In this document: one piece after another, positions 16,772-24,510 of the stretch
How positions within the stretch are numbered: the first letter of the stretch is position 1
How the letters are laid out: each line of letters begins with the position of its first letter
Origin: Asanoa hainanensis
GTDB lineage: Bacteria > Actinomycetota > Actinomycetes > Mycobacteriales > Micromonosporaceae
NCBI RefSeq assembly: GCF_900188485.1
Contig: NZ_FZPH01000017.1
Span: forward strand, 113,712-177,711
Length of the DNA stretch: 64,000 nucleotides
Direction of reading: 5' to 3'
Made by a program: the position numbers and the translations under genes
The notes under the pieces: generated by a model
What the model saw: the letters and a program-made list of their open reading frames with translations, nothing else
The model's database searches: none
What the model was told of the DNA's origin: nothing

Positions 16772-17233
16772 ATGCAGAAGATCACCCCGTACCTCTGGTT
16801 CGACGGTCAGGCAGAGGAGGCCGCCGCCCATTACGTGTCCATCTTCAAGAACGCTCGGGTGGTCGACGTGGCCCGGATGGGTCCGGAGGGGCCCGCGCTC
16901 ACCGTGACGTTCGAGATCGACGGTCAGCGGTTCGTCGCCCTCAACGGCGGTCCGCAGTTCACCTTCACCGAGGCCGTCTCGCTCTACGTCGGCTGTGCCG
17001 ACCAGGCCGAGGTCGACGAGCTCTGGGAGCGGCTCTCCGAGGGCGGCGAGAAGGGACAGTGCGGCTGGCTCAAGGACCGCTACGGCCTGTCCTGGCAGGT
17101 GGTCCCGGACGTGCTGGGCGAGCTGATGAGCGACCCCGACCCGCGCAAGGCCGCCCGGGTCGGACAGGCGATGATGACCATGACCAAGATCGAGATCCAA
17201 GGGCTGCGGGACGCGTACGCCGCGGCCGGTTAG
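16772..17233 (+). CDS. VOC/PhnB-like family protein (PF06983 type)
   Basis: 153 residues, start preceded by AGGAG. MQKITPYLWFDGQAEEAAAHYVSIF opens the glyoxalase-fold family once labelled 3-demethylubiquinone-9 3-methyltransferase, and FVALNGGPQFTFTEAVSLYV and GWLKDRYGLSWQVVP follow in the usual order. The chemistry of most members is unknown. The stop codon is followed in the same frame by a decayed sigma-factor fragment, so a deletion may have joined two originally separate loci. Confidence 0.85.
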   Translation: MQKITPYLWFDGQAEEAAAHYVSIFKNARVVDVARMGPEGPALTVTFEIDGQRFVALNGGPQFTFTEAVSLYVGCADQAEVDELWERLSEGGEKGQCGWLKDRYGLSWQVVPDVLGELMSDPDPRKAARVGQAMMTMTKIEIQGLRDAYAAAG

Positions 17234-17425
17234 CAAGGTCCTCCCCGGCAGCGCGCGGTCCTCGTCCTGCGGTTCTACGAGGACCTGACCGAAGCGCAGG
17301 CGGCGGACGTGCTCGGCTGCTCGGTCGGCTCGGTCAAACGCCACGCGTACGACGGCCTCGCACGCCTGCGGCGTACGTCGCCGCACCTGTTCGACGAGGT
17401 TCGGGCCGAGGAGCACGTGCGATGA
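17234..17425 (+). pseudogene. Remnant of an ECF sigma factor (region 4 only)
   Basis: The frame directly after the VOC stop reads PRQRAVLVLRFYEDL, then TEAQAADVLGCSVGSVKRHA and ARLRRTSPHL, a sigma-70 region 4 helix-turn-helix of the SigE-like ECF kind. Region 2 and any start codon are missing, so no functional sigma can be made. It ends in an ATGA overlap with the anti-sigma-like remnant, which shows the original sigma/anti-sigma gene order. Confidence 0.8.
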
Positions 17426-18376
17426 CCGATCGGGTACGGGAGGCGCTGCACGAACTGGCGGACAGCGTCGAAGCCTCGTCCCTGTACGACGGTGCCATCG
17501 CCCGCGCCCGTCGCCGCAAGCACCGCGGGCTCGTCGGTGCGGTCGCCGTGGTCGTCGCGCTGCTGGCGGTGGCGGTGCCGGTGTTGAGGTCCGCGGTCAG
17601 TCCGGCCGCTCCCCTGGTCGCCGGACCGTCGCTGCCGGACCGTGTCGGCGCCCCACACTGGGGCACGCCCTCGGTCACGTCGTCACCCGCCGGCGCGGCC
17701 GTCGTGGTCTTCGGCGCCCCCGCCTGGTGGCTCACCGGGAGCAAGGGTGTGCTCGCCGTCGCCTCCCGCACCGGAGCGATGGTGAGCACGTTCGCCGCCG
17801 ACGGCGGGGCGCACCTCGCGGGCAAGGGGTCCTGGACGCGACGGTCGAGGACTGACCCTGTTGCGGCAACGCCGATGCTGCGCCGGCGACGCCTATCCGT
17901 CCCGCTGGCAGTTGACCGTGGTCGACCCCGCGACCGGCGAGCCACGGCCGGCGGCCTCTGCGCTGCCCGAGCTCCCTGGCCTGATCGGGGTGCGGCTGCT
18001 CGGGTGGTCGCCGTCCGGCGAGGCGGTGGTCGCCGCGCTCCATCCCGAACCGGATAGCCCCGTCGTCGGCTTCGACACCGCCGCGGACACGCTCTCGCTG
18101 GCGCATGTGCAGTTCACCGACTCCCAATGGGTACGCGCGGTCACCGTGCTCGCCGTCGGCGCCGGCACGCGTACCCTGTTGACAGCTCCGGACCAGGAGA
18201 TGCTCTCCGTTGACGTGGCAGACCAGCTCATCGCCGGCGGCCGGCAACGAGACGGGCAACCGCCCGACGGCCTGAGCCCGCGGTTGACCGCGATCGGCAT
18301 AGGGGTCGCCGCCGCGCTGGTCAGGGAGCGTCGCGTGCAGCGCGAGCCGGAGGTCAGCGGCCATGGGCCTTTCTGA
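17422..18376 (+). pseudogene. Frameshifted anti-sigma-like membrane protein gene
   Basis: The first ~135 codons (MTDRVREALHELADSVEASS, with membrane helix GLVGAVAVVVALLAVAVPVL) are in one frame. The matching C-terminal part, from about 17855 on (LTLLRQRRCCAGDAYPSRW), is in another. Between them, around 17829 and again near 17852, two one-base losses would restore GVLDATVED and join both halves. The gene is therefore broken twice within about 25 bases, unless these are assembly errors. The C-terminal part contains LGWSPSGEAVVAAL and ends after a hydrophobic ITAIGIG-like stretch. Confidence 0.7.
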
Positions 18377-18418
18377 TGGTCATGACTCCATGATCACATA
18401 CGCCCGCCGCAGCCGCGC

Positions 18419-18928
18419 TCACGACGCCGCTGGTGAGCGGCGCAGGGTGATGTCGTTGCATTGCTCGCAGACGGACTCGGGGATCACGTTGGCGCGCATC
18501 AGCGCCGCGAAGATGACGCAGCCGATGCAGAACGCGAACACCGACTCGAGGGTGGCCGCCACGAGCACCAGGCCCACGAAGACCTTGCCCGCGGTGGCCA
18601 GGCCGAAACCGACCCAGAGCACCGCGGCCGTCGTGGTGATGACCGCGCCCATGCCCTGCGCGAACCGCTTCGGCGGCCCCGGGACGGGCTTGGCCGCGAC
18701 CGGCAATCTCGGCGTGACGACGCGGGTCACGAGCTGCCCGAGCGGCGACAGCGTCGGGCCGGTGGCCACCCGGGCCAGGAATCCGTAGGCCATGACGACC
18801 GTCAGCCACCGCAGGTCGAAGACCAGCGCGACCGCCGCCATGATGACGACGCCGCCCGCGACCAGCCGCGCCGAGACCTCGTTGACGGGGTTCGGGAAGC
18901 TGAACACGTTGCTCACCACCCGCAACAT
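18419..18928 (-). CDS. DUF4395 family membrane protein
   Basis: 169 residues from ATG at 18928 (an in-frame ATG at 18949 is possible). Four hydrophobic helices. The family signatures are visible: FPNPVNEVSARLVAGG at the N-terminus, ARVATGPTLSPLGQLVTRVVTPRLP, GPPKRFAQGMGAV and a C-terminal FAFCIGCVIF. Family members are often linked to thiol or rhodanese proteins. The CxxC in the last helix and a second one (CEQC) in the tail suggest a redox or metal role. Divergent from the carbonic anhydrase gene. Confidence 0.8.
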   Translation of the reverse strand: MLRVVSNVFSFPNPVNEVSARLVAGGVVIMAAVALVFDLRWLTVVMAYGFLARVATGPTLSPLGQLVTRVVTPRLPVAAKPVPGPPKRFAQGMGAVITTTAAVLWVGFGLATAGKVFVGLVLVAATLESVFAFCIGCVIFAALMRANVIPESVCEQCNDITLRRSPAAS

Positions 18929-18941
18929 CCTACTGCACCCC

Positions 18942-18970
18942 TGGACCATTGCCTACTAAGTCGGTAGGAT
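18942..18970 (+). promoter_or_regulatory. Promoter of the carbonic anhydrase gene, leaderless transcript likely
   Basis: TGGACC (18942-18947) and TAGGAT (18965-18970) form a -35/-10 pair with 17-base spacing. The predicted transcript start, about seven bases after the -10, coincides with the GTG at 18978, and no ribosome site is present. Together these suggest a leaderless mRNA, common in actinomycetes. Confidence 0.5.
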
Positions 18971-18977
18971 TGATTGG

Positions 18978-19469
18978 GTGACCACTACCGACGAACTGCT
19001 CGTCAACGCCGCCCACTACGCCGACGCGTTCGACAAGGGCGACCTGCCGCTGCCCCCGGCCCGCCAGGTCGCCGTCGTGGCCTGCATGGACGCGCGGCTG
19101 AACCCGTACGGGCTCCTCGGCCTCACCGAGGGCGACGCCCACGTGATCCGCAACGCCGGCGGCGTGATCACCGCCGACCAGCTCCGCAGCCTCGCGATCA
19201 GCCAGCGGCTGCTGGGCACCACCGAGATCATCCTGATCCACCACACCGACTGCGGGATGCTGACCTTCACCGACGACGCGTTCAAGGCCGCCATCCAGGC
19301 CGAGACCGGGCAGAAGCCGGCATGGGCCGCCGAGGCGTTCACGGACCTCGACGAGGACGTGCGCCAGTCGATCCGCCGCATCCAGGCCGACCCGTTCATC
19401 CCCGTCAAGGACTCGGTCCGGGGCTTCGTGTACGACGTGCGCACGGGCCGTCTGCACGAGGTCAAGTAG
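18978..19469 (+). CDS. Beta-carbonic anhydrase
   Basis: 163 residues from GTG. Reversible hydration of CO2 to bicarbonate in the cytoplasm. The zinc-site motifs are present: CMDARLN (Cys and the Asp-Arg dyad) and HHTDCGM (His and Cys), with RNAGG between them. The length is that of the short actinobacterial beta-CA type. The stop is followed immediately by the ATG of the SsuD-like gene, so the two form an operon. The biochemical link between CO2 hydration and sulfonate use is not obvious. Confidence 0.93.
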   Translation: MTTTDELLVNAAHYADAFDKGDLPLPPARQVAVVACMDARLNPYGLLGLTEGDAHVIRNAGGVITADQLRSLAISQRLLGTTEIILIHHTDCGMLTFTDDAFKAAIQAETGQKPAWAAEAFTDLDEDVRQSIRRIQADPFIPVKDSVRGFVYDVRTGRLHEVK

Positions 19470-20612
19470 ATGGCCCTCACGTTCCACTGGTTCCTGCCGA
19501 CCTACGGCGACAGCCGCTACATCGTCGGCGGTGGGCACGGCCTGCCGGCCGGCGTGGCCGCCGGTGCCCGCCCCGCCACCCGCGCGTACCTCGGTCAGAT
19601 CGCCCGCACCGCCGAGCAGCTCGGGTTCGTCGGCGCTCTCACCCCGGCCGGCGCCTGGTGCGAGGACGCCTGGCTGTCGACGGCGATGCTCGTCGAGGCG
19701 ACCGAGCGGCTGAAGTTCCTGGTCGCTTACCGGCCCGGCCTGCTCTCACCGACGCTCGCCGCCCAGATGGCCGCCATGTTCCAGCGGCACTCCGACGGGC
19801 GGCTGCTGCTCGACGTCGTCACCGGCGGCGAGGCACACGAGCAGCGCGCGTACGGCGACTTCCTCGACAAGAACGCCCGGTACGCCCGCTGCGCCGAGTT
19901 CCTCGCGGTCGTGCGCGGGCTCTGGCGCGGCGAAGAGGTCACCTACGCCGGCACCCACATCACGGTCGAGGGCGCGACGATCCCCCGCGTGCCCGACCCC
20001 GTGCCACCCGTCTACTTCGGCGGGTCGTCGCCGGCCGCCGGGACCGTCGCGGCCAAGCACGCCGACGTCTACCTGACCTGGGGCGAGCCGCCGGACGCGG
20101 TGGCCCGCAAGCTCGACTGGATCCGCGGCCTCGCCGCCCCGCGCCCGGTGCGGTTCGGCATCCGCCTGCACGTGATCACCCGCGACACCTCCGAGCAGGC
20201 CTGGGCGCAGGCACGCAGGCTGCTCGACGGCATCGACGACGCCGACATCGCCACCGTGCAGGCGGGCCTGGCCCGCAGCGAGTCCGAGGGCCAGAAACGG
20301 ATGCTCGCTCTCCACGGCGGTCGCCGCGACGACCTCGAGGTGTCACCGAACCTGTGGGCGGGCGTCGGCCTGGTCCGCGGCGGTGCCGGCACGGCGCTGG
20401 TCGGCAGCCACCAGGAGGTCGCCGACCGCATCATCGAGTACGCGGACCTCGGCATCGACGAGTTCATCCTCTCCGGACACCCGCACCTCGAAGAGGCGTA
20501 CTGGTTCGGCGAAGGCGTGCTGCCGATCCTGCGGGCCCGCGGACTCTGGCAGCATCCGGCCGGCGAGCAGACCGAGGAGAGCCTCGCCGTCCCGTTCGCC
20601 GCGGCGCGTTAA
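19470..20612 (+). CDS. ssuD: FMNH2-dependent alkanesulfonate monooxygenase (SsuD-like)
   Basis: 380 residues, bacterial luciferase-like TIM barrel. HWFLPTYGDSRYIVGG at the start and the SsuD-typical FLVAYRPGLLSPTLAAQMAAMF, VTGGEAHEQRAYGDFLDKNARY and FGGSSPAAG identify the SsuD branch. The enzyme splits alkanesulfonates to aldehyde and sulfite using reduced FMN. SsuE reductase and the SsuABC importer are not next to it, so these must come from elsewhere. It begins with no gap after the carbonic anhydrase stop. The last four bases overlap the convergent ridA. Confidence 0.9.
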   Translation: MALTFHWFLPTYGDSRYIVGGGHGLPAGVAAGARPATRAYLGQIARTAEQLGFVGALTPAGAWCEDAWLSTAMLVEATERLKFLVAYRPGLLSPTLAAQMAAMFQRHSDGRLLLDVVTGGEAHEQRAYGDFLDKNARYARCAEFLAVVRGLWRGEEVTYAGTHITVEGATIPRVPDPVPPVYFGGSSPAAGTVAAKHADVYLTWGEPPDAVARKLDWIRGLAAPRPVRFGIRLHVITRDTSEQAWAQARRLLDGIDDADIATVQAGLARSESEGQKRMLALHGGRRDDLEVSPNLWAGVGLVRGGAGTALVGSHQEVADRIIEYADLGIDEFILSGHPHLEEAYWFGEGVLPILRARGLWQHPAGEQTEESLAVPFAAAR

Positions 20613-20989
20613 GGGAGCACGGCGATCCCCTCGATCGACACCAGCAGGCCGTGTGGCAGCTGGACGTTGGCCGGTGCCGAGCGCGCCGGCGGCGGGTCGG
20701 GCATGTGCCGGGCGTACACGGCGTTGAGCCGCGCGAAGTCGTCCACATTGGCGTAGAAGATGGTCGTCTTCACCAGGTCGGCGAGGGAGGCGCCGGCGGA
20801 GGCCAGCACGGCGCCCAGGTTGAGCAGCGCCTGCTCCGTCTGGGCCTCGATGCCTTCCGGGATCTTGCCGGTGGCGGGGTCGATGCCGGCCATGCCGGAA
20901 CAGAACACGAAACCACCGGCGACGATCGCCTGGCTGTACGGCCCCAGCGCGGCCGGCGCGCCCTCACTCGAGATCGCTTGTCGGGTCAT
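20609..20989 (-). CDS. ridA: RidA/YjgF family imine deaminase
   Basis: 126 residues. LGPYSQAIVAGGFVFCSGMAG, then EQALLNLGAVLASAGASLADLVKTTIFYANVDDF and the Arg of PPARSAPANVQLP are classic RidA features; the conserved Arg binds the imine/enamine carboxylate. The enzyme removes reactive 2-aminoacrylate-type intermediates. It stands alone, convergent with ssuD. Some RidA-like proteins have other roles, so the specific substrate is inferred. Confidence 0.9.
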   Translation of the reverse strand: MTRQAISSEGAPAALGPYSQAIVAGGFVFCSGMAGIDPATGKIPEGIEAQTEQALLNLGAVLASAGASLADLVKTTIFYANVDDFARLNAVYARHMPDPPPARSAPANVQLPHGLLVSIEGIAVLP

Positions 20990-21039
20990 CCCGAAACTCT
21001 AGGGAGTCGCGACGCCCGATGGAGTCGGGTTCAAGACCG

Positions 21040-22020
21040 TCAGATGTCCACAACGACGCGGCCCCGGGAGGCGCTGGTTTCGGTGAGGTCGTGGGCGTCG
21101 GCGATGTCCGCCAGCGGCAGCCGGGCCGCGATCGGATAGCGCAGGTCGCCCGACACCAGGGCGGCAGTCAGGTCCTGAGCCGCGGCCTCGTTCGCCTTCT
21201 CCGGGAAGTCGTCGTTGCTCAGGAAGCGCACCGTGATGTTCTTGAAGCCCAGCTGCCAGAACGGGATGCGCGGCTCGGTCGCGCCGGTCGCGTACGTCGC
21301 GATCACGCCGTTGTAGTCCAGGATCTCCAGGTTGGTCGCCAGGTTCGTGTCGAACGCGAGCTCGGCCACCCGGTCGACCGGTTGGCCGCCGGTGAGCTCG
21401 AGAATCCGCGCGGCCACGTCGCCGGATGCCGTGTCGACCGCCTGGTGCGCGCCCGCCGCAACGGCCTGGTCGACCTGGTCCGGGGTGTGCACCGTCGCGA
21501 TCACCGTGGCGCCGCCGCGGCGGGCCACCGCCACCGCCGCTCGGCCCACCGCGCCCAGTGCGCCCGTGACGACCACCCGCTGGTCGGTCACCGGGCCGTC
21601 GGCGAAGATCGCCCGGTGGCCCGTGATGCCCGGGATGCCAAGCCCGGCCGCCTGCTCGTCGGGCACGCCGTCCGGCAGCGGGACGGCATGGTGCGACGGG
21701 ACCACCGTGTACTCGGCGGCCGTGCCGAACGGGCGGTACGACTGGGCCAGGTAGACCCAGACCCGCGAGCCGATCCGTGACCGGTGGATCCCCGGGCCGA
21801 CGGCGTCGATCGTGCCCACGCCGTCGCCGTGCGGGATCACCCTGGGGTACGGCATCGTCGACCCCCACCAACCCTGGCGCTTGCCGACGTCGCCGACGTG
21901 CACCCCGGAGACCGACACCCTGACCCGGACCTCACCCGGGCCCGGTCGCGGATCCGGGAGCTCTCCGACCTGGAGCACCTTATGTGCCGGTCCTTGCCGG
22001 TCGTACCATGCCGCCCGCAT
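21040..22020 (-). CDS. Zinc-independent quinone oxidoreductase-like MDR enzyme
   Basis: 326 residues from ATG at 22020. MRAAWYDRQGPAHKVLQVGELPDPRPGPGEVRV starts the GroES-like domain. The nucleotide-binding signature VVVTGALGAVGRAAVAVARRGGATVIAT is the quinone reductase variant of the Rossmann GxGxxG site. Structural and catalytic zinc Cys are absent. NADPH-dependent reduction of quinones or enones is likely. Its start shares one base with the stop of the upstream ABM-like gene (TGATG), so both are co-translated and may protect against the same reactive compound. Confidence 0.88.
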   Translation of the reverse strand: MRAAWYDRQGPAHKVLQVGELPDPRPGPGEVRVRVSVSGVHVGDVGKRQGWWGSTMPYPRVIPHGDGVGTIDAVGPGIHRSRIGSRVWVYLAQSYRPFGTAAEYTVVPSHHAVPLPDGVPDEQAAGLGIPGITGHRAIFADGPVTDQRVVVTGALGAVGRAAVAVARRGGATVIATVHTPDQVDQAVAAGAHQAVDTASGDVAARILELTGGQPVDRVAELAFDTNLATNLEILDYNGVIATYATGATEPRIPFWQLGFKNITVRFLSNDDFPEKANEAAAQDLTAALVSGDLRYPIAARLPLADIADAHDLTETSASRGRVVVDI

Positions 22021-22313
22021 CACAGCTCCCCCTCCGTGGTGCCCTCCTCGGAGCTGACCACCTCGGCGATCAGCGCGAAGAACGCCTGGATTCCGGGCCG
22101 GTCGGCGCCCCGGCGCCGCGACTCGGCGAAGTCCTCGTGGGCCCGCCAGAAGACGATGTCCAGCCACTCCTCGGCGCTCAGGCGGACCAGTCGCGCGCCG
22201 AGGAAACCGGCGCGGTCGCTCGAGAAGTCGCGCAGCATGGCCGGTCGCGCGGCCAGCAACGCGTCGGCGCGTGCCTCGGGCACGCGGAAACGGGTCAACT
22301 CGACTGTGCTCAT
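22020..22313 (-). CDS. Small antibiotic biosynthesis monooxygenase (ABM)-like protein
   Basis: 97 residues, ferredoxin-like alpha/beta fold: MSTVELTRFRVPEARADALL, ARPAMLRDF, and WLDIVFWRAHEDFAESRR match the ABM dimer family, which includes heme-degrading and quinone-forming monooxygenases. The first gene of a two-gene operon with the quinone oxidoreductase, divergent from the flavoprotein gene at 22453. A large dyad at 22347-22381 lies in the shared promoter region. Confidence 0.65.
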   Translation of the reverse strand: MSTVELTRFRVPEARADALLAARPAMLRDFSSDRAGFLGARLVRLSAEEWLDIVFWRAHEDFAESRRRGADRPGIQAFFALIAEVVSSEEGTTEGEL

Positions 22314-22346
22314 GATCCCTCGATCCCTCCGTGTTACCCACGAACA

Positions 22347-22381
22347 TAGTACGAAACCGTGACTGTCACAAGCTTGTACTA
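22347..22381. promoter_or_regulatory. 35-bp dyad operator between divergent genes, probable TetR site
   Basis: TAGTAC (22347) and GTACTA (22376) form outer arms and GTGAC-T-GTCAC (22359-22369) an inner palindrome. Both are centred on base 22364, so 12 of 17 positions are symmetric. A TACTAT -10-like hexamer for the minus-strand operon lies within it. The TetR gene at 23824 is the nearest regulator and is the likely ligand-binding partner. Confidence 0.6.
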
Positions 22382-22452
22382 AATAGTGATGACGGCAACA
22401 TCCCAGGTCAAAGCCTTGATCCACGGAATCGGTACGGAGATACCGTATTCGC

Positions 22453-23814
22453 ATGAGCACTCCGGAACTGCTGGCCGACGTCCAGGGACCCGTTCTCTTC
22501 CCGGGCGACGCGGGCTTCACCGAGGAGGCGGCGGTCTTCAACACGGCGGTCTCCCACGATCCGTACGTGATCGTCGGAGCCACCAACGCCGAGGACGTCC
22601 GGGCCGCGGTGCGCTTCGCCCGCACGGAAAACCGCCTCGTCGCCGTCCTCAACACCGGTCACGGCCCCTCCCAGTCCGTCACGCGGGAAGCCGTCATGAT
22701 CACGACCAAGCGCATGACGGGTGTACGCGTCGACGAACGGACGCGCACCGCCCGGGTCGAGGCGGGTGTCCACTGGGGACAGGTGGTCGAAGCGGCCGCG
22801 AGGGTCGGCCTCGCGCCACTCGCGGGTTCCTCGCCACAGGTCGGCGTCGTCGGCTACACGCTCGGCGGAGGCGTGAGCGTCTCGCTGGGGAGAGCCTTCG
22901 GCTACGCGGCCGACCACGTCCAGGCCGTCGAGGTCGTGACCGCGGACGGCGCGCAGCGCCGGGTCACCCCGGAATCCGACCCGGACCTGTTCTTCGCGCT
23001 GCTCGGTGGCAAGGGCAACGTCGGCGTCGTCACCGCGCTGGAGTTCGACCTGTTCCCGGTCTCCGAGCTCTACGCGGGGTCGCTGCAGTTCGACGGGGAC
23101 TGCGCGGCCGAGGTGCTGCGGGCGTACTGCCTGCTCACCGCCGCGGCGACCGACGAGCTGACGTCCTCGATCGTCTTCCTGCACGCACCGGACCTGCCGT
23201 TCGTCCCCGAGTTCATGCGGGGCAAGCTCAGCGTCTTCGTGCGGCTCGCCTACCTCGGCACCGACGGTGACGCGCTCGTCGCCCCGCTGCGGGCCGCCGG
23301 CCCGGTGCTCGCCGACACGCTGACCACGATGCCCGTTGCCGACATCGCCAGCATCACCAACGACCCGACCGACCCGGGCACGTCGGTCGAGCACTTCGCC
23401 ATGCTGGACGAGATCTCACCGTCCACCATGGAGACCATCCTGGAGCTCGCCGGCCCCGACTCGGGCGGAGGCATCACGCTGGTCAACCTGACCCACCTCG
23501 GTGGCGCCTTCGGCCGGCCTCCGCAGCACCCGAACGCCGTGCGCCGGGACGTCGCGTACGCCTTGTTCGCGCTGACCGTCGTGCCGCCCGGCGCGCCGCT
23601 TCCCGAGCGGGACCTGGCGTTCGAGCTGACCAGCCGGCTCACGGGCCCGGCGGGCAAGAAGCATCCCAGCTACCTGGCGCCGGCCGACGCCTCGGTCGCG
23701 GGCGTGCGCCTGGCCTACGACGACGAGACGTACGAGCGGCTCCGGACCGTGAAGACCCGCTGGGACCCGCAGAACATGTTCCGCTGGAACTACAACATCC
23801 CGCCCCGGGTCTAA
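22453..23814 (+). CDS. FAD-linked oxidase of the berberine-bridge (BBE) type
   Basis: 453 residues. PCMH-type FAD-binding fold in residues ~35-205: PYVIVGATNAEDVRAAVRFA, then NTGHGP, where the His is the usual covalent 8-alpha FAD attachment site, and GSSPQVGVVGYTLGGGVSVSLGRAFG. The C-terminal BBE segment RWDPQNMFRWNYNIPP closes the active site. The Cys for a second FAD bond is not seen. An N-terminal signal is absent, so it is cytoplasmic. It is followed after nine bases by the TetR gene and resembles the gene at 24511 throughout. Substrate unknown. Confidence 0.88.
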   Translation: MSTPELLADVQGPVLFPGDAGFTEEAAVFNTAVSHDPYVIVGATNAEDVRAAVRFARTENRLVAVLNTGHGPSQSVTREAVMITTKRMTGVRVDERTRTARVEAGVHWGQVVEAAARVGLAPLAGSSPQVGVVGYTLGGGVSVSLGRAFGYAADHVQAVEVVTADGAQRRVTPESDPDLFFALLGGKGNVGVVTALEFDLFPVSELYAGSLQFDGDCAAEVLRAYCLLTAAATDELTSSIVFLHAPDLPFVPEFMRGKLSVFVRLAYLGTDGDALVAPLRAAGPVLADTLTTMPVADIASITNDPTDPGTSVEHFAMLDEISPSTMETILELAGPDSGGGITLVNLTHLGGAFGRPPQHPNAVRRDVAYALFALTVVPPGAPLPERDLAFELTSRLTGPAGKKHPSYLAPADASVAGVRLAYDDETYERLRTVKTRWDPQNMFRWNYNIPPRV

Positions 23815-23823
23815 GGGGGCCCC

Positions 23824-24423
23824 ATGCCGACGCGACGACGACGGGCCGGCGGCACCAAGCGGGCCGCCGTGCTGGACGCCGTGGTGACCGTGCTCGCCGA
23901 GCGGGGCTTCGAGAACACCCGGTTCACCGACGTGTCCCTGGCCAGCGGCGTCGCGATCAGCACGCTCCAGAACTACTTCGGGTCGCGCGAGGACATGGTC
24001 ATCGAGGCGATGGAGGTCTTCACCGAGCGGGAGGTGGCGGCCCTGGAGGCGATGTCGGCGGCCGAGGCCGACCCGTGGCGCCGGCTGGTCGTTCTGGTGG
24101 ACCGCAGCCTCCACAACTCCGCGGCCACCCGGCGGGTCCTGGTCGAGTTCTGGCGGTCGGCCATGCGGGACGACGACATCGGCGCGCACAGCGCGGGCGT
24201 GCGGACCCGCTACCGGGAGCCGTTCCTGGCCGCCGTGCGCGAAGGCGTGCAGCGGGGTGACTTCACGCCCGCGTACGACGCGGACACCGTCACGGACCTG
24301 CTGCTGTCGACGCTGGCCGGGCTGACGATCTTCGCCGTGCAGCGCGGTCCCGCGCCGTCGCCCGAAGGCCTGCGCGACGTGCTGCTCGCCGAGCTCAGAT
24401 CGGTGCTGGGCGGCAAGGGCTGA
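23824..24423 (+). CDS. TetR family transcriptional regulator
   Basis: 199 residues. A basic N-terminus, then the TetR helix-turn-helix: KRAAVLDAVVTVLAERGFENTRFTDVSLASGVAISTLQNYFGSREDMV at residues ~14-62. The C-terminal ligand-binding domain is of the common actinobacterial type. The position between two similar flavoprotein genes, nine bases after the first, argues that it controls them, probably through the dyad at 22347. Confidence 0.9.
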   Translation: MPTRRRRAGGTKRAAVLDAVVTVLAERGFENTRFTDVSLASGVAISTLQNYFGSREDMVIEAMEVFTEREVAALEAMSAAEADPWRRLVVLVDRSLHNSAATRRVLVEFWRSAMRDDDIGAHSAGVRTRYREPFLAAVREGVQRGDFTPAYDADTVTDLLLSTLAGLTIFAVQRGPAPSPEGLRDVLLAELRSVLGGKG

Positions 24424-24510
24424 GGCTGGATACCGTCGAGGCACGTCCCCCGGTCGGATCCGCACCACGTCCGCGTGAAGCGGGCGAACGCGACCAGAAG
24501 GGGCCACGGC

